From the NCBI GenBank assembly GCA_017525605.1, contig JAFXSM010000039.1:21641-85640 (forward strand): a DNA stretch of 64,000 nucleotides, written 5' to 3'. Positions 25,389 to 32,723 of the stretch are shown piece by piece. Under the pieces are notes generated by a model. That model was not told the DNA's origin and made no database searches. It saw only the letters and a list, made by a program, of their open reading frames with translations. The stretch's first letter is position 1. Each line of letters starts with the position of its first letter. This DNA is from Treponema sp. (lineage in GTDB: Bacteria > Spirochaetota > Spirochaetia > Treponematales > Treponemataceae). Position numbers and translations under genes: made by a program.

Positions 25389-25420
25389 AATATCACTGTG
25401 CATTTGCGTGCAGTGATATT
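25389..25420 (+). promoter_or_regulatory. Stable hairpin in the 5' region of the binding-protein gene
   Basis: AATATCACTG (25389-25398) and CAGTGATATT (25411-25420) form a perfect 10-bp stem. It lies upstream of the AGGAGG ribosome site of the lipoprotein gene. It could protect the 5' end of a processed mRNA, raising binding-protein levels, or be an operator. Confidence 0.45.
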
Positions 25421-25455
25421 TCTATAAAAAAAATGTTTTCATTTAGGAGGAAAAG

Positions 25456-27060
25456 ATGAGAAACATGGCAAAAAACCTGGCTCTCGCAGCTATGGTTCTT
25501 TCGATCGCATCACTTGAGTTCTCTTGTTCAAAAGATGGAGAGAAGAAAGAGAGTGCTGCACCTGTAGATATCGATTTGTGGTATGGAGCGGCTGTAACTG
25601 AGGCTGGACCGCCGCCGGAAGATTGGATTGTAAAGCAGATTGTTCGCGACAAGCTCAACATCAACCTTTCATTGTCTGCACTTCCATCATCAGAAAACGA
25701 CCAGGATCAGAAAATCAACGCGGCTGGAGCTGCAAATACTTTGCCAGATATCTTCATGGTTTCAAACAAAGTTCTTCCAAGACTCGTTGAGAACCAGTTG
25801 CTCGCACCAGTTGATGATATGTATGACATGATGCCAGGACGCACTGCAAAGTTGTACGATGCAGATGCAAAGGCATTCACAACATTCACAGTTACAGAGA
25901 AGGGAAAGTCAGTTTCTCACTCATACGGCTTGGCTCAGCCAGGTTCAATCGTCCGCAACGAGGGTGTTCTTATCCGCAAGGACTGGCTCGACAAACTCGG
26001 TCTTTCAATTCCTAAGACAACTGACGAGTTCCTCGAAGTTATGAAAGCATTCACTTTCAAGGACCCAGACGGAAACGGCAAGGATGATACATACGGTCTC
26101 GGTGGATACCTTGAGGTTTCTGCAACAAACGAAGGTCTCGGACGCCGCTTCGACCCAATCATGGGTGCATTCGGTGTTGCTGGAACTTGGAACCTCTCTT
26201 CAGCAGAGACTGCTGGATTGAACGTTCTCAAACCAGAGTATTTCGATGCAATGTCATTCTTCAAGCAGATTGTTGACGCAGGTGTCATCGATCCTAACTG
26301 GTTGGCATACAAGAAGGATGATTTCCGCGCTGCTTGGAAGCAGGGAAAATTCGGAATCATGCGCGAGCAGAACGCTGCATATTCTTCAAAATCAAACTAC
26401 GCTCCATTCGACAAGAACTTCCCAGACGGCGAATGGGTTATCGTTGATCCTCCAGTTGGACCTTCTGGAAAATCTTCAGTCGGTACATACTCACAGTCAT
26501 ACCGCATCTATGCAGTTTCTAAGAAAGCTGCTGATGCTGGAAAGAAAGCTGCAATCGCTAAGCTTCTTGAATGGATGTCTTCTGACGAGGGATACTACCT
26601 CCTCGGATGGGGTGAAGAAGGAAAGAACTATGTAAAGAACGCTCAGGGTGTTCCTACAGCTGACGGACTTGCTGACCCATCATTGGCTTACACACAGTCT
26701 GCTGCTCAGCCACTCACACAGCTCCGCAACATGGTTTACTACAACTCTGATATCGAGTTGGCTTCTCGCTACCCGAACTATGTCACAGAAGTTTCTAAGA
26801 AAGAGATGCACGGTCTCGAAGTTCTCCGCACAATGCAGTCTAAGCCATGGACAGCATGTATCGGACAGGACAAGATGCCACAGCCAGGTGCTGACCTTGA
26901 TCGTTTCTACAATCAGGGAATCATCGAATTCTTCACAGGCACACGCCAGCTCACAAAAGAGAACTGGGATGCTTGGGTAGAGGAATTCAAGAAGCAGGGT
27001 GGAGAAGATTGGAACAACAACGCAATCAACCTTGCAAAAGAGAACCGCTACATCAAATAA
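25456..27060 (+). CDS. Sugar-binding lipoprotein of the ABC transporter
   Basis: The 534-residue protein starts with a signal peptide and lipobox (SIASLEFSC, Cys about residue 24), then the extracellular solute-binding fold of the LipO/family 1 type used with LplB/YtcP permeases. Visible segments include 'DIFMVSNKVLPRLVENQLL', 'GVLIRKDWLDKLGLSIPKT' and 'YWLLGWGEEG'-like motifs near the C-terminus. It captures an oligosaccharide at the cell surface or in the periplasm. A good AGGAGG site precedes the ATG. Codon use is strongly biased toward preferred codons, as expected for an abundant binding protein. The ligand is unknown; the link to uxaB suggests a uronate-containing oligosaccharide. Confidence 0.92.
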   Translation: MRNMAKNLALAAMVLSIASLEFSCSKDGEKKESAAPVDIDLWYGAAVTEAGPPPEDWIVKQIVRDKLNINLSLSALPSSENDQDQKINAAGAANTLPDIFMVSNKVLPRLVENQLLAPVDDMYDMMPGRTAKLYDADAKAFTTFTVTEKGKSVSHSYGLAQPGSIVRNEGVLIRKDWLDKLGLSIPKTTDEFLEVMKAFTFKDPDGNGKDDTYGLGGYLEVSATNEGLGRRFDPIMGAFGVAGTWNLSSAETAGLNVLKPEYFDAMSFFKQIVDAGVIDPNWLAYKKDDFRAAWKQGKFGIMREQNAAYSSKSNYAPFDKNFPDGEWVIVDPPVGPSGKSSVGTYSQSYRIYAVSKKAADAGKKAAIAKLLEWMSSDEGYYLLGWGEEGKNYVKNAQGVPTADGLADPSLAYTQSAAQPLTQLRNMVYYNSDIELASRYPNYVTEVSKKEMHGLEVLRTMQSKPWTACIGQDKMPQPGADLDRFYNQGIIEFFTGTRQLTKENWDAWVEEFKKQGGEDWNNNAINLAKENRYIK

Positions 27061-27112
27061 GTGAAAAATCTGATTGCTTGGCATTTTCCAAGTAATTGAG
27101 GCTTTGAGCTAG

Positions 27113-27153
27113 AAAGCCAGTTTCCACGAACAATGGAAGCTGGCTTTTTTTTT
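27113..27153 (+). terminator. Rho-independent terminator of the sugar transporter operon
   Basis: AAAGCCAG-TTTCCA (27113-27126) pairs with TGGAAGCTGGCTTT (27134-27147) and is followed by a T run to 27153. It ends the transporter operon shortly before the promoter of the methyltransferase gene. Confidence 0.85.
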
Positions 27154-27179
27154 CGCTCTTTTCTTTTTATACTTTTAGA

Positions 27180-27956
27180 ATGAAAAACACACGAAAAAAT
27201 GAACTTGCCGTTTGCGGAATCGAAGCGGTCAAAGCTCTTGCAAAAAATCACCCGGAATCCATCCGCCGATTCTATTACGATGATGCTCGTACGATGGATT
27301 TCAAATCGTTATTCAGCTCGCTTGCGTCAAGGAAAGTTCCGTACAACAAAGTTGAAGATTCAGAATTGGAAAAATTGAGCGGAACCGTTCATCATCAGGG
27401 CGTTGTCGCGATGATTGAGCAGCCTTCGATTCCTCATCTCACTGTCGAAATTGCGGACGGCTGGCTGCACAGAAAAGAGTCGGCGTTGTTGCTCGACAGG
27501 GTCGGAAATGCGAACAATCTTGGTGCGATAGTTCGAAGCGCGGCTTTCTTCGGCGTAAAGAACATCGTGATTCCGCTTGATGAGGCGCAGAGCTCCGTCA
27601 CGACCAGCTCGTACAGAGTCGCGCAGGGCGGAATGGAATATGTGAATGTCTACTCGATTCGCTCGATAACGAAGTTGCTCACGGCAATGAAAGGAAAGAT
27701 GATTCGGTTCGGAACCGACGTTCATGCGAAGACCACTGCGGACAAGATTCCGACTTTGTGCGAGAACAAGCCTGCTCTGATTGTTCTTGGAAATGAGGAG
27801 CACGGGATTTCCGATGAGGTCAGAAAAAACTGCGATTATCTTGTTCTGATTCCGTTCTCGGATGACCCGAATGCGACCCGTCCGATTGAAAGTTTGAATG
27901 TTGCTCAGGCGGCCGCGATTTTCTTGTACGAGTGCAGGAATCTTTCGAAAAAGTAA
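27180..27956 (+). CDS. SpoU/TrmH-family RNA 2'-O-methyltransferase
   Basis: The 258-residue protein has a short N-terminal substrate-binding domain (residues 1-90) and a SPOUT methyltransferase domain with the three family motifs. Motif 1 is VGNANNLGAIVRSA, motif 2 is ALIVLGNEEHGIS and motif 3 is IPFSDDPNATRPIESLNVAQ. These form the trefoil-knot SAM site and the catalytic Asn/Arg. It methylates ribose in rRNA or tRNA; the N-terminal part looks closest to YfiF/RlmB-like enzymes, but the target nucleotide cannot be read from sequence. TATACT (27168-27173) lies six bases before the ATG with no ribosome site, so the message is probably leaderless. Confidence 0.88.
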   Translation: MKNTRKNELAVCGIEAVKALAKNHPESIRRFYYDDARTMDFKSLFSSLASRKVPYNKVEDSELEKLSGTVHHQGVVAMIEQPSIPHLTVEIADGWLHRKESALLLDRVGNANNLGAIVRSAAFFGVKNIVIPLDEAQSSVTTSSYRVAQGGMEYVNVYSIRSITKLLTAMKGKMIRFGTDVHAKTTADKIPTLCENKPALIVLGNEEHGISDEVRKNCDYLVLIPFSDDPNATRPIESLNVAQAAAIFLYECRNLSKK

Positions 27957-27971
27957 TTTGATTCTGAAAAT

Positions 27972-28021
27972 AAAAAAGGCATGGGCTGCATTTCAATTAT
28001 GCGGAAGTCCATGCCTTTTTG
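27972..28021. terminator. Bidirectional terminator between methyltransferase and cysK
   Basis: AAAAAAGGCATGG (27972-27984) pairs with CCATGCCTTTTT (28009-28020), so a T run follows the stem on either strand. It serves both convergent genes. Confidence 0.85.
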
Positions 28022-28035
28022 TGTTCTATCTGATT

Positions 28036-28968
28036 TTAGTCAGTGAAGAGCGGTGTTGAAAGGTAGCGGTCGCCAGAATCTGGAAGAAGAACTACGATTG
28101 TCTTTCCTTCGAATTCAGGGCGTTTTGCAACTTCGATTGCTGCCCAAAGTGCCGCACCTGACGAAATTCCTGTGAGGAATCCTTCTGTCTTTCCGAGTGT
28201 CTTTCCTGTTTTGAAAGCGTCGTCGTTATCGACCGGGATGATTTCGTCGTAAATCTTTGTGTTCAGTGTTTCCGGGATGAATCCTGCTCCGATTCCCTGA
28301 ATCTTGTGTGGTCCAGGAGTTCCCTTTGAAAGAACCGGTGAAGTTGCCGGCTCAACGGCGATGACCTTCACGTTCGGGTTCTTAGATTTGAGGAATCCGC
28401 CGACTCCGCTCAATGTTCCACCTGTTCCGACACCTGCGATGAATGCATCGACGTTTCCGTCTGTGTCTTCCCAGATTTCCGGGCCTGTCGTGTCATTGTG
28501 TGTCTTCGGGTTTACAGGGTTGACGAACTGTCCTGGGATGAAGCTGTTCGGCGTTGTCTTTGCGAGTTCGTCGGCCTTTGCGATTGCGCCTTTCATTCCC
28601 TTTGAGCCGTCTGTCAGAACGAGTTCTGCTCCGTATGCTTTGAGGATGTTTCTGCGCTCAACGGACATCGTTTCTGGCATCGTGAGGATTACTTTGATTC
28701 CGTAGCTTGCGGCAACTGATGCAAGTCCGATACCAGTGTTTCCAGATGTAGGCTCGATGATTGTCGAATCTTTCGTCAATTTTCCTGTTGCAAGTGCGTC
28801 GTCAATCATTGCCTTTGCGATTCTGTCCTTTACGCTTCCGGCCGGATTGAAATATTCAAGTTTTGCAACGATTTTTGCCTTGAGCCCCAATTTCTGTTCG
28901 AGGTTGGAAAGTTCGAGGAGAGGAGTGTGTCCAACCAAGTCCGTGATTTTTTGTGCGATTTTTGCCAT
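28036..28968 (-). CDS. cysK: Cysteine synthase (O-acetylserine sulfhydrylase)
   Basis: The 310-residue enzyme makes cysteine from O-acetylserine and sulfide with pyridoxal phosphate. The PLP lysine lies in [14 protein letters not shown] (about 42-55), the substrate loop [10 protein letters not shown] follows near 69-78, and the phosphate-binding loop GTGGTLSG is near 177. Length is normal for CysK. The start has a strong AAGGAGG site. Directly upstream on the same strand is an Rrf2-family regulator. In Firmicutes the Rrf2 protein CymR controls cysteine genes, and CysK itself is its partner, so regulation by the neighbour is likely here. Confidence 0.95.
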   Translation of the reverse strand: MAKIAQKITDLVGHTPLLELSNLEQKLGLKAKIVAKLEYFNPAGSVKDRIAKAMIDDALATGKLTKDSTIIEPTSGNTGIGLASVAASYGIKVILTMPETMSVERRNILKAYGAELVLTDGSKGMKGAIAKADELAKTTPNSFIPGQFVNPVNPKTHNDTTGPEIWEDTDGNVDAFIAGVGTGGTLSGVGGFLKSKNPNVKVIAVEPATSPVLSKGTPGPHKIQGIGAGFIPETLNTKIYDEIIPVDNDDAFKTGKTLGKTEGFLTGISSGAALWAAIEVAKRPEFEGKTIVVLLPDSGDRYLSTPLFTD

Positions 28969-28990
28969 TTATAGCCTCCTTAATTAAATA

Positions 28991-29044
28991 ATTTCCTATG
29001 GGTTAAGTATGAAATACTTTATAATGCTGAGTCGTCTTTGTCAA
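28991..29044 (-). promoter_or_regulatory. cysK promoter with overlapping palindrome (candidate Rrf2 site)
   Basis: On the minus strand TTGACA (29039-29044) and TATAAA (29018-29023) lie 15 bp apart. The inverted repeat AAGTAT-GAA-ATACTT (29005-29019) overlaps the -10 box. A TAGGAAAT motif on the same strand follows (28991-28998). Similar TAGGAAT(T) words occur at 29074-29080 and 29632-29640 around the regulator gene. Confidence 0.5.
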
Positions 29045-29103
29045 TAATTTTGCTTAAAAACATACTGAAAAAGTAGGAATTGTTTTAAAGCAAAAAACAC
29101 AAC

Positions 29104-29544
29104 TCAGATATTATACATGTAACAATCGTCACTTTCGGTTTTGTTCGCCAAATCTTCGAGTGTCACGTTGTCGAGGTAGCTGTTTATCACTTTTTTGAGA
29201 CCTTCCCAAAGGGCAAGTGTCTGGCAGGTGTCCTTTTTTTCGCAGGTGTTGTTCTCCGTTTCAAGACATGCCACCGGCGCCAGGCTGCCTTCCGTGATTT
29301 TCAAGATTTCGCTGACTTTGTATGCGGATGCCGGCTTTGAAAGCTTGTATCCGCCCTGAGGCCCTCTGACAGAAGTCAAAAGCCCGAATTTGCTCAAAAG
29401 AGAAGTAATTTGTTCCAGATACTTTATGGATATATTCTGCCGCTGCGATACATCTTTTAGGGCAGTGTACTCGCTGCCATGGCTGTTCTGCGCCAAATCA
29501 ATCATGAACCTGAGAGCATAGCGACCCCGTGTTGATATTTTCAT
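29104..29544 (-). CDS. Rrf2-family transcriptional regulator
   Basis: The 146-residue protein starts MKISTRGRYALRFMIDLAQ, the classic Rrf2 N-terminus with its winged helix. VSQRQNISIKYLEQI is the recognition helix and SVRGPQGGYKLSKP the wing. Three cysteines (C-x7-C-x5-C in the segment CLETENNTCEKKDTC) sit where IscR and NsrR bind an iron-sulfur cluster, although the first spacing is longer than in IscR. The ATG at 29544 has AAGGAG upstream, so the 13-residue upstream extension is not used. It is upstream of cysK on the same strand and is probably a cysteine, Fe-S or redox sensor controlling cysK and itself. Confidence 0.88.
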   Translation of the reverse strand: MKISTRGRYALRFMIDLAQNSHGSEYTALKDVSQRQNISIKYLEQITSLLSKFGLLTSVRGPQGGYKLSKPASAYKVSEILKITEGSLAPVACLETENNTCEKKDTCQTLALWEGLKKVINSYLDNVTLEDLANKTESDDCYMYNI

Positions 29545-29644
29545 CGTTTTCTCCTTACTTAGATTTTTCTCCCCGAATTCCAACTCTATTCAATCATAAT
29601 TATAAAACAGAGTAATTGTTTAGTAAATCAGTAGGAAATTAAGA

Positions 29645-30120
29645 AAAAGCGGTTGCCGGGGTGCGGATGTGTCCGAGGCATTTGCTTTGTGGAGGCAACC
29701 GGTCGCGGCACGCGCGAGCGCGTACCTGCACTGGGTGGATGAAATCGGTGCGCTGGATGCTGGAAGCGTTCTAGGCGATTGTGATTTGGAAGGTGCCGGT
29801 TGCCGGGGTGCTAGGACGTCCTAAGCAGTTGCTTTGTGGAGGCAACCGACGCTTGCCAGGGGGCGAATGTGTTCTAAGTAATTGTGCAGTGGATGCAAGC
29901 GGGCTCGGCACGAGCTATGCTCGTACCTGCACGGGTGGACGTGGTGGGGTGCGCTGGATGCTGGAAGCGTTCTAGGCAATTGCGATTTGGAAGGCGTTGG
30001 TTGCTAGGATGCTAGGACGTCCGAGGCAATTGTTTTGTGTATGCAAGCGGTAGCGGCACGAGCGGGGCGCGTACCTACATTGGTGGATGGACGGCGGTGC
30101 TCTGGATGTTTGTGGGGTCT
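29645..30120. repeat. Degenerate tandem repeat array, about 201-bp period
   Basis: This 475-bp stretch contains no convincing gene. A unit of about 201 bp is repeated: GCGCTGGATGCTGGAAGCG occurs at 29750 and 29951, and GTACCTGCAC at 29722 is matched by GTACCTGCAC at 29923. Each unit contains a core flanked by GGTTGCC and GGCAACCG-like arms (29652, 29804 and diverged copies near 29855 and 30000). The same core occurs inverted at 10.6 kb. The rest of the gap (29584-29644) carries the Rrf2 promoter (TTTACT-17-TATAAT on the minus strand). Confidence 0.7.
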
Positions 30121-30143
30121 AGGAATTTGTGTTTTTGAAGGCG

Positions 30144-30186
30144 AAAAAACAGCCCGCGCGATACTTAAATGTCGCGCGGGCTGTTT
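30144..30186 (-). terminator. Strong terminator of the glgX-glgP unit
   Basis: AACAGCCCGCGCGA (30148-30161) pairs with TCGCGCGGGCTGTT (30172-30185) in a perfect 14-bp stem. On the minus strand it is followed by a T run (30144-30149). It ends transcription 26 bp after glgP and separates it from the repeat array. Confidence 0.85.
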
Positions 30187-30211
30187 GTGCTTTATGAAAA
30201 AGCGTTGCGGA

Positions 30212-32674
30212 TTACTTTATGCAGTCGTCTGACACGATGACTTTGTTGATGTGCCATATGTCGCGGACGTAATCTTCGATTGTGCGGTCGGAAGAGAATT
30301 TGCCGGAATTCGCGATGTTGATGAGTGCCATCCGTGCCCAGCCTTTCTTGTCCTTGTATGCTTCGGCGAGTTTTTCCTGTGCTTTCACATACTTGTCGAA
30401 ATCTGCGAGGACGTAGTAAACGTCTGGTCTCTGTCCTTCGACACCGTATACGAGCGAGTCGTGGATTTCCTTGAAAATCTGGCGGCTTGGGTCGTAGGTA
30501 CCGTCAACAAGCTGCTCGACGACTTCTTCCAGTGCCGGATTTCTTTCGATGTACTGCTGCGGGTTGTAGAGATGCTCTTTTTCCATCTTCTGGATTTCTT
30601 CCGTCAGAAGTCCGAATGGGAATCCGTTCTCCTTTCCTGCTTCCTCGAAAATCTCGATGTTTGCGCCGTCCCATGTTCCCATCGTCAGTGCGCCGTTCAC
30701 CATGAACTTCATGTTCGAAGTTCCGGAAGCTTCTTTTCCTGCCGTAGAAATCTGCTCCGAGACATCCGCAGCCGGGAATATCTTCTCCGCGACCGAAACT
30801 CTGTAGTTCTCGATGAACACTACGCGGAGTTTTCCTCCGACGCGCCTGTCGTTGTTGACCCTTTCAGCGACAGTGTTTATGAGCTTGATGATTGCTTTCG
30901 CCCTTCTGTAGCCCGATGCGGATTTTGCGCCGAAGATGAATGTTCTTGGCGGCGGATTGAAGCTCGGGTCCTTTATGAGCCTGTTGTAGAGGTACATGAT
31001 GTGGAAAATGTTCAAGAGCTGTCTCTTGTACTCGTGGAGACGCTTTACCTGCACGTCGAAAATCGAATCTGCGTCCAAGAATTCGTTCTGCTTGTGCTTG
31101 AGGTACTGGACGAGTGCTTCCTTGTTCTGCTTTTTGATTGCGATGAGCTCTTCGAGTGAAGCGTCGTCGTCTGCGAATTTCTCAAGCTCCTTGAGTTTTG
31201 TGAGGTCTTTCTCCCAGCCGTGACCGATTCTTTTCGTGATGAATTCCGCGAGCTTCGGGTTTGAAGAGCAGAGCCAGCGTCTCTGCGTGATTCCGTTCGT
31301 CTTGTTGTTGAATTTTTTCGGGTAGAGCGTGTACCAGTCTTTCAGCTCGACTTCCTTAAGAAGCTTTGTGTGGAGTTCCGCAACGCCGTTTACGCTGTAG
31401 CCTGCGTGGATTGCGAGCCATGCCATGTAGATTTTTCCGTTGTGGATAATCGACATTCTGTTCTGCTTCTCGTAATCGTTCGGATATTTTGCGCGGAGCT
31501 CGATGAGGAATCTTCTGTTGATTTCCTCGACAATCTGGTAGATTCGCGGAAGGAGAGCCTGGAAGATTGCGATGTCCCACTTTTCCAATGCTTCCGCAAG
31601 AATCGTGTGGTTCGTGTATGCGAATGTCTTCTCGACGATTGACCATGAATCGTTCCAGCCCATTCCGTACTCGTCCATCAGAATCCTCATCAATTCAGGA
31701 ATTGCGACTACAGGGTGCGTGTCGTTCAGCTGAATTGCGTGGAGTTCCGGGAATTTTGCGAAATCTGTTCCGTAGTTGCTCACGAATCTGTGAACCAAAT
31801 CCTGCAATGATGCCGAGCAGAAGAAATACTGCTGCTTAAGTCTGAGTGCTTTTCCCTGAGGACCGTTGTCGTTCGGGTAGAGGACGCGGCTGACGTTCTC
31901 AGCTTCGTTCTGCTTGAACACAGCCTCGTTGTATCTCATGTCATTGAAGAGCTGCAAGTCGAAACCGTCCGGGCTTGAAGCCTGCCACAATCTGAGCGTG
32001 TTGACCGTGTTCGTGTCGAATCCGACAATCGGCATGTCGTATGGAGTCGCGATTACTTCCTCCGCGTTTTCGATGTAGAACCTGTCCTGTCCGTCAGGCG
32101 TTTTTCCGTATTTGATTTCGCCGCCGAATTTTACTGTCACGGCGAGGTCTGAGCGTTTTACTTCCCACGGGTCACGGTGCTTGAGCCAGTTGTCAGGATA
32201 TTCCACCTGATATCCGTTCTCGATTTTCTGCTCGAACATTCCGTACTCGTATCTAATTCCGTATCCGTGTCCAGGATAGTCGAGTGTCGCAAGCGAATCC
32301 AGGAAGCACGCAGCAAGACGACCGAGACCGCCGTTTCCGAGTGCTGCATCCGGCTCCTCGTCTTCAACAAGGTCAAAGTTGATGTTCATGTCTTTGAGAA
32401 CCTTTTTTACCTCGTCTTTTATCTGGAGGTTGATGAGGTTGTTGCTCAAAGCACGTCCCATCAGGAATTCTGCCGAAAGATAGAAAAGCTGCTTTGTAGG
32501 CTTTTTGTCGTATTCGTTTCTCGTCGCCATCCATGCAGGCATGATGATTTCCTGAACCGAAGCCGAGACCGCATCGAACAAATCGTGGCTGCTTGCCTGC
32601 GAAATGTCTTTTCCGTATTGACGGCGCAAGCGTGCAGTAAGATTTTCTTTGAATTTTTCTGCGTTGAATTTCAT
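30212..32674 (-). CDS. glgP: Glycogen/starch/alpha-glucan phosphorylase
   Basis: The 820-residue enzyme releases glucose-1-phosphate from alpha-1,4-glucans using PLP. The PLP lysine is in EASGTSNMKFMVNGALTMG, near residues 655-660, and the GTWDGANIE segment follows. The N-terminal DEEPDAALGNGGLGRLAAC (glucan/active-site loop) and 'VQLNDTHPVVAIPELMRIL'-like region are typical. Length matches the family. AAGGAGC lies before the ATG. It is 49 bp downstream of the debranching enzyme gene on the same strand, so both make one unit for breakdown of stored glycogen or imported maltodextrin. No regulatory phosphorylation site is apparent. Confidence 0.95.
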   Translation of the reverse strand: MKFNAEKFKENLTARLRRQYGKDISQASSHDLFDAVSASVQEIIMPAWMATRNEYDKKPTKQLFYLSAEFLMGRALSNNLINLQIKDEVKKVLKDMNINFDLVEDEEPDAALGNGGLGRLAACFLDSLATLDYPGHGYGIRYEYGMFEQKIENGYQVEYPDNWLKHRDPWEVKRSDLAVTVKFGGEIKYGKTPDGQDRFYIENAEEVIATPYDMPIVGFDTNTVNTLRLWQASSPDGFDLQLFNDMRYNEAVFKQNEAENVSRVLYPNDNGPQGKALRLKQQYFFCSASLQDLVHRFVSNYGTDFAKFPELHAIQLNDTHPVVAIPELMRILMDEYGMGWNDSWSIVEKTFAYTNHTILAEALEKWDIAIFQALLPRIYQIVEEINRRFLIELRAKYPNDYEKQNRMSIIHNGKIYMAWLAIHAGYSVNGVAELHTKLLKEVELKDWYTLYPKKFNNKTNGITQRRWLCSSNPKLAEFITKRIGHGWEKDLTKLKELEKFADDDASLEELIAIKKQNKEALVQYLKHKQNEFLDADSIFDVQVKRLHEYKRQLLNIFHIMYLYNRLIKDPSFNPPPRTFIFGAKSASGYRRAKAIIKLINTVAERVNNDRRVGGKLRVVFIENYRVSVAEKIFPAADVSEQISTAGKEASGTSNMKFMVNGALTMGTWDGANIEIFEEAGKENGFPFGLLTEEIQKMEKEHLYNPQQYIERNPALEEVVEQLVDGTYDPSRQIFKEIHDSLVYGVEGQRPDVYYVLADFDKYVKAQEKLAEAYKDKKGWARMALINIANSGKFSSDRTIEDYVRDIWHINKVIVSDDCIK

Positions 32675-32723
32675 ATTATTGCTCCTTTTAAAAAATTCTT
32701 TTGTTTATTTTCGTCTGTTTTTC

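Noticed and set aside
29645..30120. CRISPR array
   Set aside because: The repeats are long, degenerate and irregularly spaced, and no cas gene is in the window.
29781..30232. Short open frames in the repeat array
   Set aside because: They have no ribosome sites, Gly/Arg/Cys-rich low-complexity products, and follow the repeat period; they are by-products of the repeats.
30251..31159. 302-codon plus-strand frame inside glgP
   Set aside because: Antisense shadow of a conserved enzyme; Cys- and Val-rich composition without a domain.
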